Source: Sphingomonas abietis (GTDB taxonomy: Bacteria; Pseudomonadota; Alphaproteobacteria; Sphingomonadales; Sphingomonadaceae). Taken from it: a DNA stretch of 64,000 nt. Of the stretch, positions 45,368 through 53,897 are shown piece by piece (position 1 is the stretch's first letter; each line of letters begins with the position of its first letter). A program made the translations under genes and the position numbers. The notes under the pieces were generated by a model. It searched no databases, was not told where the DNA came from, and saw only the letters and a program-made list of their open reading frames with translations. The stretch lies in assembly GCF_027625475.1 (NCBI RefSeq), contig NZ_CP115174.1, positions 930,001 to 994,000 of the forward strand. The letters are read 5' to 3'.

Positions 45368-47275
45368 TTACAGCGTCTGGCCCTGCAACTCGTTGGCGCC
45401 GGACCAGCGACGCTCGCCCGAACCGCCGAGCGGTTCGCTGCGATCTTCGATCGTCGGCTGGGCGTCGCGGATCAGTGGGCTGGGGCGGCGTTCCTCGGGG
45501 ATCAGGAACAGGCCATGGCGGGCCGAGGCACGGCCCAGCGAGCCGCGCGATGTCCATGCCACCAGGAAGGGCGAGGCGAGCAGGCCGGCAAAGATCGGGC
45601 TCATCCAGATCGCCGGCTGCCAGCCGAGGATCGCCGCTGCCGCCATCACACCGCCGAGGATCAGGTGCGGGCGATAATGGCGCGCGGCGTCCGACAGCGC
45701 GATCCCGTCCGACACGCGGTTCTGGACGTCCCAGCCGCTCTTGCGGCCTCGCAGGATGTCCACCACCGCAAGCGTCTGGGTCATCATCATCATCGGCGCG
45801 ACGAGGGCGGAAAGCGGGATGTCGGCCACCACGCTCTTGATCAGCGCCCAGCGCCCGCCGAAGCCGCCGCGCCGCACCGGATCGGCCAGCATCCAGCCGA
45901 GCGCCATGAACTTGGGCGCAAACAGCAGCACGATGGTCAGCGCCAACAGCCAGCCCGACGGCGCGATGATCTGCATCTCGCCCTCGGAATGGGCCGCGAC
46001 GATCGCACTCACGCCGAGCAGCATCAGCCAGAGCGGCGAGGTGAGATAGGCGGTGGCGCCCATCAGCAGCTGGAGCCGGCTGACCCAGTGGAAGCCGGCG
46101 GTATCCAGCATCCGCAGATGCTGGAGATTGCCCTGGCACCAGCGGCGATCGCGCGCGGCATGTTCCACGAAGGTGGGGGGATATTCCTCGTAGGTGCCGT
46201 CCTGCATCGCCACCATATGGCAGGCCCAGCCGCGGCGGCGCAGCAGCGCCGCCTCGAACATGTCGTGGCTCATCACATGGCCGCCGAAGGGTTCGGGGCC
46301 GGAGAGCTTGGGCAGGCCGCAGGATTCGGCGAAGGCGGCGGTGCGGATGATCGCATTGTGGCCCCAGAAGCTCGATTCCGCGCCGGACCACCAGAGCAGG
46401 CCCGCCGAGAAGACAGGACCATAGAGCCGCGCCGCGAACTGTTGCCAGCGCGCGAACAGGGTCTCGCCGCCGACCACCATCGGGATGGTCTGGAGCAGCC
46501 CGACCTGCGGATGGCGGTCCATCGCGGCGGCGAGGCGCATCACCCCGGCGCCGGCCATCAGGCTGTCGGCGTCCAGCACCATCATATAATCGAAGGCGCC
46601 GCCATGGCGCCGCACCCAGTCGGCGATGTTGCCGGGTTTGCGCGCTTCGTTGATCAGCCGGCGCCGATACCAGACCGGCAGCGGGCTGAGCGTGCGCAGG
46701 CGCCGAAACGCGCGATGCTCGGCGCTTTCATTTTCGGGCTTGGAATCGGAGAGGATGAAGAACTCGAAGAGCTGGGTGCCGCCGGCCGCCGCGATCGAGC
46801 GTGACATGGCGCGCAGCCGGGCGAAGACCGGCTCCACCTCTTCATTGTGGATCGGCAGCAGGATTGCGGTGCGCCCGGTCGGCATCGCCGACGGCGAGGC
46901 GGCCGGGGTCGGCACCGAACGACCGGAGACGAGCAGCAGGAAGCCCGCGAAGGCGTTGAGGAAGCCGAACGAGATCCAGGCGAACAGCGCGACGAACAGC
47001 AGCATCAGCACGACGTCGATCGCCGAGATGCCGTCGCTCGACAGGCTGCGTGTGATTTCTCCTGCACCGAAAATGGCGATAATCAGCGTGCCCAGCACCA
47101 GCAGCAGCCGCCGTTCGGTCATGCCGTGCGGCGAGGTGCGGGGTGGTCGGGTGGGTTCGGGCGCCGTTTCCAGCACCTGGACCGGCATCATGATCGGCGT
47201 CTCGGCCGGCATATCCGGCATGGGCGACGATCCCCAGGGACTGGCGGCGGCCCCGCCGAGTCTTTCGTTGTTCAA
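45368..47275 (-). CDS. opgH: OpgH (MdoH), membrane glucosyltransferase for periplasmic glucans
   Basis: 635-residue polytopic GT2-type enzyme polymerising glucose from UDP-glucose and exporting it as osmoregulated periplasmic glucan. The N-terminus is cytoplasmic and Pro-rich, a pair of helices follows (about 55-120), then the cytoplasmic GT domain with LLPIHNEEVEPVFARL, VLDADSLMAG (DxD), the acceptor motif near GHVMSHDMFEAALLRRRGW, and DRRWCQGNLQHLRML (the Q/RxxRW-type motif), then C-terminal helices. It follows opgG on the same strand (133-base gap containing a hairpin). The start is TTG at 47275; ATG at residue 19 is an alternative. Confidence 0.94.
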   Translation of the reverse strand: MNNERLGGAAASPWGSSPMPDMPAETPIMMPVQVLETAPEPTRPPRTSPHGMTERRLLLVLGTLIIAIFGAGEITRSLSSDGISAIDVVLMLLFVALFAWISFGFLNAFAGFLLLVSGRSVPTPAASPSAMPTGRTAILLPIHNEEVEPVFARLRAMSRSIAAAGGTQLFEFFILSDSKPENESAEHRAFRRLRTLSPLPVWYRRRLINEARKPGNIADWVRRHGGAFDYMMVLDADSLMAGAGVMRLAAAMDRHPQVGLLQTIPMVVGGETLFARWQQFAARLYGPVFSAGLLWWSGAESSFWGHNAIIRTAAFAESCGLPKLSGPEPFGGHVMSHDMFEAALLRRRGWACHMVAMQDGTYEEYPPTFVEHAARDRRWCQGNLQHLRMLDTAGFHWVSRLQLLMGATAYLTSPLWLMLLGVSAIVAAHSEGEMQIIAPSGWLLALTIVLLFAPKFMALGWMLADPVRRGGFGGRWALIKSVVADIPLSALVAPMMMMTQTLAVVDILRGRKSGWDVQNRVSDGIALSDAARHYRPHLILGGVMAAAAILGWQPAIWMSPIFAGLLASPFLVAWTSRGSLGRASARHGLFLIPEERRPSPLIRDAQPTIEDRSEPLGGSGERRWSGANELQGQTL

Positions 47276-47371
47276 ACCCCGAACCTCACATCATTTGATC
47301 GATACGCCCCGCCACGCATCCTCGCCCACGCTGCTGTGCAGCATGGGCAACAGGGCCACAACACCATGGCG

Positions 47372-47406
47372 GCGGGCTGGTTCCCGACTGGGATGAACCA
47401 GCCTGC
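47372..47406 (-). promoter_or_regulatory. Intercistronic hairpin between opgG and opgH
   Basis: 12-bp imperfect stem (gcaggctggttc with gaaccagcccgc) with an 11-base loop, starting two bases after the opgG stop on the minus strand; no T tract. It may stabilise opgG mRNA or reduce opgH expression. The remaining 95 bases to opgH show no other clear element. Confidence 0.5.
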
Positions 47407-47408
47407 GA

Positions 47409-48968
47409 TCACGCACCCGCGATTTGCGCGAGGCAGACCTCGGTGAGCGGTGTGCCGTTGCGGCGCAGCGCGGCGCGGATGTCCACCGGCGCCTTGCCGT
47501 CGGGGGTCACGTCCATCATCAGCCGCCAGCGATCGGCCTGGCCCACCACCGGATAGGCGGCGATCAGATCGGCCTTGCCGTGGCTGACGCTGACGTCCGG
47601 CGTCACGCCGCTCGATCGGCCGAGGCCGGACAGCACGCTGCCCTCGAAATCGATCACGATCTTCGTGGAGCCGGCGACGACCGGCTGGCCCGGCCGGCCG
47701 GCGGCGCCCTTCCACCAATCGACGACGCGTGCCGGACCATTAATGATCGGTTCGCCGGCGATCCAGCTGAGCCGGTAGGAAAGGTCGTAATGCATCCCCG
47801 CCTTCGCCGGCGCGGCAGGCACCCAGAAGGCGACGACATTGTCGTTGGTCTCGTCGGTGGTGACGAGTTCGACCAGCATCACCGAACCGGCACCCCAATC
47901 GCCCTTGGGCTCGACCCACGCGGACGGGCGCTTCTCGTAGAAGACGCCGTCGTCCTGATAATGATCATGGTTGCGATCGCGCTGGAGCAGGCCGAAGCCC
48001 CTGGGATTGCGATCGCCGAAGCTGTCGGCGGTCGGCGCCGCCGGATTGTTGAGCGGGCGCCACAGCAGCTCTCCCGCGCCGTTATGGATCAGCAGGCCAT
48101 CGGAATCATGCACCTCGGGCCGCCAGTCGGTCGCGCGCGTGCGCTCGGCCTGATCGTACCAGAACATCGAGGTCAGCGGCGCGATGCCGAGCCGGGCGAC
48201 ATCCTTGCGCAGATGGAGCGATGCCTCGACATCCTGGATCACGCCGCCATCGGTCTTGCGATTGATGAAGCGATAGGCGCCGACGATGCTCGGCCCTTCC
48301 ATCAGCGCGTCGACCAGAAGGGAACCGTCTTCGCCGCGGCCCAGCCAGATCTTGGTGAAGGCCGGGAACTCCTCGGCACCCGGCCCGCCGCTGTCGATCG
48401 CGATGCCGCGCGCCGACAGGCCATATTGATCGAGTGCGCCCGACGAGCGGAAATAGGAGGCGCCGGCAAAAGCGAGCCAGTCGCTCGTGCCGGCCGCGTT
48501 CATCGCGCGGAAACCGGAGAATCCGGCGTGGCCGCCCATCTGGGCGAGCGGGCCGTCGGCCGGCATGTCGAACACGGCGGGATCGTAGTGGAAGGGCTTG
48601 GCGACATTGCCCTCGACCAGAAAGATCTCGACCGGCTGAGGCTGGAAATGGTTTATCGGGAAGAAGCGGACCCCGCCGCCACCGCCCGGCGTCCGCAACT
48701 GCGTCGCCGATGCCTTGTACTGCACCGCGTTCAGGGCGTCATAGGTGATCTTGTCGGCGCCGGCGGGCGGCGGTGGTGGCGCCTTGTAGGGCTGGCCCGC
48801 CATCTGCGCGGCCAGGGCCTTCAGCTTCGGCCAGGAGAAGGGCTGGCCTTCCCCCCTGGTGGCGGCGAGCAGACCGCCCGGGGGCAGCGCCGCGATGGCG
48901 CCGAAGGCGGCCAGCAAGGTACGCCTGCTCGTCATGGGCACGGTCGTGGGGGGCGTCGTTGTCGTCAT
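47409..48968 (-). CDS. opgG: OpgG/OpgD (MdoG), periplasmic glucan biosynthesis protein
   Basis: 519-residue periplasmic protein that modifies or helps release the glucan made by OpgH. A Tat-type signal is visible (MTSRRTLLAAFGAIAALPP). The OpgG fold follows (NAVQYKASATQLRTPGGGGG, GFSGFRAMNAAGTSDWLAFAGASYFR, RNPRGFGLLQRDR, VMLVELVTTDETNDN), in family order. RRTLL indicates folding before export, like OpgD, whereas E. coli OpgG uses Sec. The start at 48968 has no clear Shine-Dalgarno; the second Met (48935) is possible. Co-transcription with opgH is expected. Confidence 0.93.
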   Translation of the reverse strand: MTTTTPPTTVPMTSRRTLLAAFGAIAALPPGGLLAATRGEGQPFSWPKLKALAAQMAGQPYKAPPPPPAGADKITYDALNAVQYKASATQLRTPGGGGGVRFFPINHFQPQPVEIFLVEGNVAKPFHYDPAVFDMPADGPLAQMGGHAGFSGFRAMNAAGTSDWLAFAGASYFRSSGALDQYGLSARGIAIDSGGPGAEEFPAFTKIWLGRGEDGSLLVDALMEGPSIVGAYRFINRKTDGGVIQDVEASLHLRKDVARLGIAPLTSMFWYDQAERTRATDWRPEVHDSDGLLIHNGAGELLWRPLNNPAAPTADSFGDRNPRGFGLLQRDRNHDHYQDDGVFYEKRPSAWVEPKGDWGAGSVMLVELVTTDETNDNVVAFWVPAAPAKAGMHYDLSYRLSWIAGEPIINGPARVVDWWKGAAGRPGQPVVAGSTKIVIDFEGSVLSGLGRSSGVTPDVSVSHGKADLIAAYPVVGQADRWRLMMDVTPDGKAPVDIRAALRRNGTPLTEVCLAQIAGA

Positions 48969-49039
48969 GGAACGACAAATAGGTCGAGGGACGAAAAGGT
49001 TGCAAGGGCGCGCGGTCCGTTTCCGTCACCCCGTTCGCG

Positions 49040-49708
49040 TCATACCTTGTCGGCGTAGATCATCCGACCCTGGCCGAGGCTTTGCAGCGTATCTTCGAGA
49101 TCCGAGGTGGACAGCGCGAAGCAGCCTTCCGAACGGCCGAGCTTGCCATGCTGGGAGACCATGTCCGGGCTCACATACCAGGCGGCATGGACGACGACGG
49201 CGCGCGGCTCGACATTGCTGTTGGTCGGATCGAGGCCGATCAGACGGCGCGAACGGCCATGCTGGCCGACATAGATGTCGCTCGTCAGATAGGTGCCCTG
49301 CGAGGAGCAATAGGATCCCATTTCGTTGGAGAAGCGCATCAGGAAACCCGAATGGGCCGGATCGGAGCCACGGCCGTGGGCGACCAGCATCGAGCGGCTG
49401 CGGCCCGAGGCGAGATCGACGATATGGAAGCGCGGCTGGGCGGACGAGAGATCGAAATCGACCAGCGCGATCTTGTCGTGATTGGGAATGCGATCGCCAT
49501 GCTTCTGCAGCGCGGCGAGGGCGCGGCGGAACAGATCGGGGCGGATCGTCATCGGGCTCGCCGGCATCGCCGTCGCGGTCGGACGGCCAAGGCCAGGAAG
49601 GCCGGAATTGATCTGGGCCAGTGCAGGGCCTGCTACGATACCGGCGGCGACCATGGTGCCGGTGCGGAGAATCTCACGGCGCGAAAACGCCCCCCGGAAT
49701 GAATCCAA
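49040..49708 (-). CDS. Tat-exported YkuD-like L,D-transpeptidase-type protein
   Basis: 222-residue periplasmic protein of the YkuD_2-type family (murein L,D-transpeptidase catalytic domain). A Tat signal (FSRREILRTGTMVAAGIV) precedes an ordinary L,D-transpeptidase core: ALVDFDLSSAQPRFHIVDLASG, VVHAAWY with the His, and GKLGRSEGCFALS with the catalytic Cys. Such enzymes link peptides by 3-3 cross-bridges or attach proteins to peptidoglycan; this subfamily has few characterised members. It is one of three wall enzymes in a row on this strand. Confidence 0.85.
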   Translation of the reverse strand: MDSFRGAFSRREILRTGTMVAAGIVAGPALAQINSGLPGLGRPTATAMPASPMTIRPDLFRRALAALQKHGDRIPNHDKIALVDFDLSSAQPRFHIVDLASGRSRSMLVAHGRGSDPAHSGFLMRFSNEMGSYCSSQGTYLTSDIYVGQHGRSRRLIGLDPTNSNVEPRAVVVHAAWYVSPDMVSQHGKLGRSEGCFALSTSDLEDTLQSLGQGRMIYADKV

Positions 49709-49803
49709 CTCGAACGATCCTTCTGCAACCCCAGCCTTCGCGAAAGGGCTTATAACAGAAGCGCGCCCAAGACTCCGATAACAGAAGAGAAGGTTCCCTG
49801 GTT

Positions 49804-51096
49804 TTAGAGGCGATCCGCCGTGTTGATCGCACGATTCGCCGCGACGGGCGTCATCATGTCGTGAATCGCCGTGTTTTTCTTCGTTCCGGAGGCGGTTGGA
49901 TCGCGATTCAGTGCGGCGATCAATTCCGGATCACGCGCATAGGGATCGCCATAGGTGACGATCTGGCCGTTGGCATCCGGCGCAGCGGTGAAATAGACGA
50001 TATAGACGGGCAGCCGGGTCGGCATCTCCAGCGTCTTCATCTGATAGGTCTGGAGCGCGCCGTCGATCGCGGCGGGATCATAGAGCTGGGTCGCCAGCGT
50101 CGCGATATCCTTCACGCGGATGCAGCCATGGCTGAGCGCGCGGTCGGTGCGGAGAAATCCGCTCTTGGCCGGGGTGTCGTGCAGGTAGATCGCCCAGGCG
50201 TTGGGCATGTCGATCTTCATCCGGCCGAGGGCGTTCATCGGGCCGGGGCGCTGGCGGACATAGATCCTGCCGCCGATCGTCTGATAGACATAGCCTTTCT
50301 CGGGCGCATAGCGTTTGCCTTCGCGCAGCACGGTCGGCGGCAGCGTCCACCAGGGATTGACGATGATCGAGCCGACCGTGGCCGAGAGCATCGGCGTCGG
50401 CGTCTCGGGCGCGCCCACCACCACGTCGTGGATCGCGGCCACCCGATCGCCGCGATAGAAAGCGAGCCGATAGCTGGGCACGTTGACCCAGATATAGTTG
50501 GTGCCGAGCGCGCGTGGCATCCAGCGCCAGCGCTCCATCGAGGCGCGGATCGCGTCATGGCGCGCGGCCTCGCTGTCCGGCGTCGCGTCGAGCGCAGCGC
50601 GCAGCGCGGCGTAGCGCCGATCCTGCGGCAGCAGCCCATGCAGATAGGCGGTCAGCCTGCCTCCATTCACCGCATCGGCGATATCGGCGTCCATCGTGGC
50701 CAGGGCCGCGGTCGAATTGGGGATATGCCAATCGAACCGGGTGGCGCGATGGGTGACGCGGCCATCGGCATAATCATGCGCCAGCGCGTGCGCGGATCCG
50801 GTGGCCAGCGCATCGATCGTGGCGACCCTGCCGCCGGTGCGCAGCGCGCCGGCCAGTTCGTCGCGCCGGTAATCCTGTGGGCGCAGCCCTTCGGCGCGTG
50901 AGGCGTTCACCGCATCGAGCAACTGGTGCAGCGTTGCACCGGTCCAATGCGGTGTGGGTGGCGGCGGCTTGATCGGGGCCGTGGCGCGCTCAGCCGGCAC
51001 CCCGATGTGCGTGCAGACGAGAAACGTCGCCGCCGCGACGAGCAGCGAGACGGAAGAGGCGGCCAAGGCCCCGACCCAGATACGCGGCATGACCAT
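49804..51096 (-). CDS. LdtD/YcbB-like L,D-transpeptidase
   Basis: 430-residue periplasmic L,D-transpeptidase with an N-terminal membrane anchor or signal (residues about 8-30). The first about 200 residues are the YcbB-type scaffold helices (LHQLLDAVNASRAEGLRPQDY, WRWMPRALGTNYIWVNVPSYRL). The catalytic YkuD domain follows, ending in HDTPAKSGFLRTDRALSHGCIRV, with the catalytic HGCIR motif. Makes 3-3 cross-links with meso-diaminopimelate. Lies 75 bases from the next gene upstream, likely same transcript. Confidence 0.9.
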   Translation of the reverse strand: MVMPRIWVGALAASSVSLLVAAATFLVCTHIGVPAERATAPIKPPPPTPHWTGATLHQLLDAVNASRAEGLRPQDYRRDELAGALRTGGRVATIDALATGSAHALAHDYADGRVTHRATRFDWHIPNSTAALATMDADIADAVNGGRLTAYLHGLLPQDRRYAALRAALDATPDSEAARHDAIRASMERWRWMPRALGTNYIWVNVPSYRLAFYRGDRVAAIHDVVVGAPETPTPMLSATVGSIIVNPWWTLPPTVLREGKRYAPEKGYVYQTIGGRIYVRQRPGPMNALGRMKIDMPNAWAIYLHDTPAKSGFLRTDRALSHGCIRVKDIATLATQLYDPAAIDGALQTYQMKTLEMPTRLPVYIVYFTAAPDANGQIVTYGDPYARDPELIAALNRDPTASGTKKNTAIHDMMTPVAANRAINTADRL

Positions 51097-51170
51097 GTGA
51101 TCCTTGTCGGCGGTGCCCCCGCCACCGGCGCGCGGCCGCGATTCTCCGCGCCCGTCCGCTATGAGCCGGC

Positions 51171-52352
51171 TCAGCGATGATGTCGATGCGTGCTCTTCGC
51201 CGCGCTCGTCTTCGCGGTCGATCTCGATTTGGCTGCGTGGGTGGCCCGGGATGCCTTTTTGCCGCCTCTGGCATGACGCGAGGAGGTTCCGGTGGCGGCG
51301 ATCCGGCCATGCACGCGGCCATGCGCCGACCGGCCGCGTGATGCCTGGCGAACCGGCGCCGCCTGGACGACGGCATTTTCATCCGCCGCGCCCTGTTCGA
51401 TCGCCGGCTCGACGCGGAGCGCGGGGTGGTCGAGGCTCGGCAGCACCGATGCCACCGTCACCGCCTGCCCGAGGCCCCGCCGATCGAGCACGGAGAAGCC
51501 GGCGTCGAGCAGCGCGGTGGCGTCGCGGTTGCGGGCGATCAGGCTGGGCTCGCCGAGGACGACGGCGATCAGCCGGCGATTGCCGCGCTGCGCCGACGCG
51601 GCCACGGTGAAGCCGCTGTCCACCGTATAGCCGGTCTTGATCCCGTCGACGCCGGCCAGCTTGCCGAGCAGATGGTTGTGGTTGATCATCGTCGAGCGGG
51701 CGAAGACGAAGTCCCGTTCGCCGAAATAGCTGTAGAAGCGCGGATGATCATGCACCAGCGCCAGGCTCAGGATCGCCAGATCGCGCGCGCTGGTGACGTT
51801 GGTCGGGTCGGTCAGGCCCGAGGCGTTGGCATAATGGGTGTTGCGCATCCCCAGCATCGCCGCCTTGGCGTTCATCATCGCGACGAAATTGGGTTCGGTG
51901 CCGCCGAGCTTCTCGGCGAGCGCCACGGCGATGTCGTTGGCGGACTTCACCGCCACCACGGAGATCGCATTGTCCACGCTGATGCTCTCGCCGACCGCGA
52001 GGCCGAGGCGGGATGGCTTCATCGAGGCGGCGTGGCGCGAGACGAACACCGGATCGCTGATCTTCAACCGGCCGGACTCCAGCGCGTCGAACACCAGATA
52101 GAGCGTCATCATCTTGGTCAGCGAGGCGGGGTGGCGCAGCTCGTCCGGCGCATTGGCGTAAAGCACCTCACGCGTATTGGCGTCGACCATGAAGGCTGCA
52201 TAGCGCGGCGGGGCGGCGGCGTCCGCCATGCCGGGGATGGCCCACGCCGCGAGCAGGATGAGCCAGGACAGCGCAGCGAGGGGCAGGGCGGCGAGCGGCA
52301 GGGCGGCGAGGCGCGCCGTGGCCGCTCGGGCCACGACCATCCGCTGCATCAT
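51171..52352 (-). CDS. D-alanyl-D-alanine carboxypeptidase (class C-type low molecular weight PBP)
   Basis: Periplasmic serine carboxypeptidase that removes the terminal D-Ala from pentapeptides. Motifs are PASLTKMM (SxxK), VKSANDIA (SxN) and DGIKTGYT (KTG). Length about 393 aa from the ATG at 52352, which starts a signal peptide containing a threefold near-repeat LAALP; an in-frame opening to 52598 exists but is not signal-like. The last about 75 residues are a basic, His- and Ser-rich tail with HRHHR at the very end, not part of the enzyme fold. The tail may bind the membrane or anionic wall polymers. The start is uncertain because no good Shine-Dalgarno is seen. Confidence 0.88.
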   Translation of the reverse strand: MMQRMVVARAATARLAALPLAALPLAALSWLILLAAWAIPGMADAAAPPRYAAFMVDANTREVLYANAPDELRHPASLTKMMTLYLVFDALESGRLKISDPVFVSRHAASMKPSRLGLAVGESISVDNAISVVAVKSANDIAVALAEKLGGTEPNFVAMMNAKAAMLGMRNTHYANASGLTDPTNVTSARDLAILSLALVHDHPRFYSYFGERDFVFARSTMINHNHLLGKLAGVDGIKTGYTVDSGFTVAASAQRGNRRLIAVVLGEPSLIARNRDATALLDAGFSVLDRRGLGQAVTVASVLPSLDHPALRVEPAIEQGAADENAVVQAAPVRQASRGRSAHGRVHGRIAATGTSSRHARGGKKASRATHAAKSRSTAKTSAAKSTHRHHR

Positions 52353-52697
52353 GATGAGGGCTAGGCGGAGCCGTGCCGGGCGGCGGGCCGATGGAATCGC
52401 TTTGATCACCGCGCGCTTTCCCGTGCGCGGTTCGGAAGATGAGTCTGCAAGCATCCCGCCCTGAACATCGAGGCAGAAGGCCTCTCTCCAAATCATAGGC
52501 TTTACCAGCACACTCGCCAACTGTTCCTGCATCGGGCCGGCGCCCGCATTCAACGGTCTGGCGCAGTGCGGTACTGCGGTTGATCTCGCGATTCGCACGG
52601 CCAGTCTCGGCCGGGAGATAGAAAATCCGCCGGGAAGATCAATCTTTACCCACGCGAATCCGCGGCTTTGCTCCAGTTTGTGACATGCCGCCGGGGG
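52353..52697. other. Intergenic region upstream of the carboxypeptidase and pstS genes
   Basis: 345 bases between two divergent genes. The carboxypeptidase-strand frame remains open up to 52598 but without homologous or signal-like sequence. It must contain the leftward promoter; no clear -35/-10 is visible by eye. A single half site (tgtgacat near 52680) resembles a Pho half box. No other gene seen. Confidence 0.5.
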
Positions 52698-52715
52698 CTG
52701 TCACAGAGCCGTAAC
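52698..52715 (+). promoter_or_regulatory. Pho box of the pstSCAB operon
   Basis: CTGTCACAGAGCCGTAAC is two 7-base half sites (CTGTCAC and CCGTAAC) separated by four bases, matching the PhoB consensus (CTGTCAT-N4-CTGTCAT). TACCTA follows near 52722 as a possible -10. It lies 63 bases before the pstS ATG, so expression under phosphate limitation is likely. Confidence 0.75.
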
Positions 52716-52777
52716 AGGGCTTACCTAGACGCGGTGCCAGCCGGAGGGGCAATCGCCGGCATTCGGAGACATGCATC

Positions 52778-53815
52778 ATGTTCAAGACTTTCGTGGTAGC
52801 CGCCGGCATCGCCGGGCTGCTCGCTTCCGCTGCGTCTGCCGTCGATATTTCCGGCGCCGGCGCGACGTTCCCGGCTCCGGTTTATTCCAAGTGGGCCGAA
52901 ACCTATAAGGCCACCACCGGCACCGGCCTGAACTATCAGGCGATCGGTTCGGGCGGCGGCATCAAGCAGATCAAGGCGAAGACCGTCGATTTCGGCGCGT
53001 CCGACAAGCCGCTGAAGCCGGAAGACCTGGCCGCTGCCGGCCTCTATCAGTTCCCGACCGTGGTGGGCGGCATCGTCCCCGTCGTGAACATCCCCGGCAT
53101 CACCGCCGGCGAGATCAAGCTGACCGGCCCGATGCTGGCTGCCATCTTCTACGGCCAGATCACCAAGTGGGACGATCCCGTCATCGTCAAGAACAACCCC
53201 GGCGTGAAGCTGCCGTCGCTGCCGATCACCGTCGTGCATCGTTCGGACGGCTCGGGCACCACCTTTGGCTTCACCTCCTACCTCTCGATGAAGAGCGCGG
53301 GCTGGGCCTCCAAGGTCGGCGCGTCCGACTCCGTCAACTGGCCGACCGGCCTCGGCGGCAAGGGCAATGACGGCGTCGCGGCGTTCGTGAAGCAGACCCC
53401 GGGCTCGATCGGCTATGTCGAATATGCCTATGCCAAGCAGAACCACGCGGCCTATGTTCTCGTCCAGAACAAGAACAACAAGTATCCGCAGCCGGTCGCC
53501 GCGAGCTTCGGCGCCGCTGCCGCGGGTGCCAAGTGGGCCCAGGCTCCGGGCAACTACCTGCTCCTGCTCGATCAGCCGGGCGCCAACAGCTGGCCGATCA
53601 CCAGCGCGACGTTCATCCTGGTCTACAAGAACCAGGACAATGCCGCTGCCGGCAACCAGGTCCTGAAGTTCTTCGATTGGGCCTACAAGAACGGCGATCC
53701 GGCGGCCGCGTCGCTCGATTATGTGCCGCTGCCGCTCAGCGTGAAGAACCTGATCCGCAAGCAGTGGATTGCGAACGTGACGTCCGGCGGCAAGCCGGTC
53801 TACACGGGTCAGTAA
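52778..53815 (+). CDS. pstS: PstS, periplasmic phosphate-binding protein
   Basis: 345-residue solute-binding protein of the high-affinity phosphate ABC importer. Signal peptide of residues about 1-21 (ends ASA), then SGAGATFPAPVYSKWAETY, the phosphate-binding loop GSGGGIKQIKAKTVDFGASD, and SDGSGTTFGFTSYLS with the phosphate-contacting Ser and Gly; ends KPVYTGQ. No lipobox, so it is a soluble periplasmic form. It is the first gene of pstSCAB, behind a Pho box. A hairpin after its stop probably makes pstS more abundant than the rest. Confidence 0.97.
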   Translation: MFKTFVVAAGIAGLLASAASAVDISGAGATFPAPVYSKWAETYKATTGTGLNYQAIGSGGGIKQIKAKTVDFGASDKPLKPEDLAAAGLYQFPTVVGGIVPVVNIPGITAGEIKLTGPMLAAIFYGQITKWDDPVIVKNNPGVKLPSLPITVVHRSDGSGTTFGFTSYLSMKSAGWASKVGASDSVNWPTGLGGKGNDGVAAFVKQTPGSIGYVEYAYAKQNHAAYVLVQNKNNKYPQPVAASFGAAAAGAKWAQAPGNYLLLLDQPGANSWPITSATFILVYKNQDNAAAGNQVLKFFDWAYKNGDPAAASLDYVPLPLSVKNLIRKQWIANVTSGGKPVYTGQ

Positions 53816-53835
53816 TCTGACGCTAAAGTGACGAT

Positions 53836-53865
53836 GATGGGGGTGCCTTTCGGGGCGCCCCCATC
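53836..53865 (+). terminator. Hairpin between pstS and pstC
   Basis: 12-bp stem (gatgggggtgcc with ggcgcccccatc, one G-U pair), six-base loop, no T tract. Typical of a partial terminator or stabilising stem after pstS, giving more binding protein than membrane complex. Confidence 0.7.
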
Positions 53866-53897
53866 GACCTGTGACACCCATTTCGACAGGGCGGGGC

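Noticed and set aside
52250..52320. Short tandem repeat in the carboxypeptidase signal peptide region
   Set aside because: The 15-base units (LAALP repeated) are explained as a hydrophobic signal segment; two or three copies are too few to call a functional repeat.
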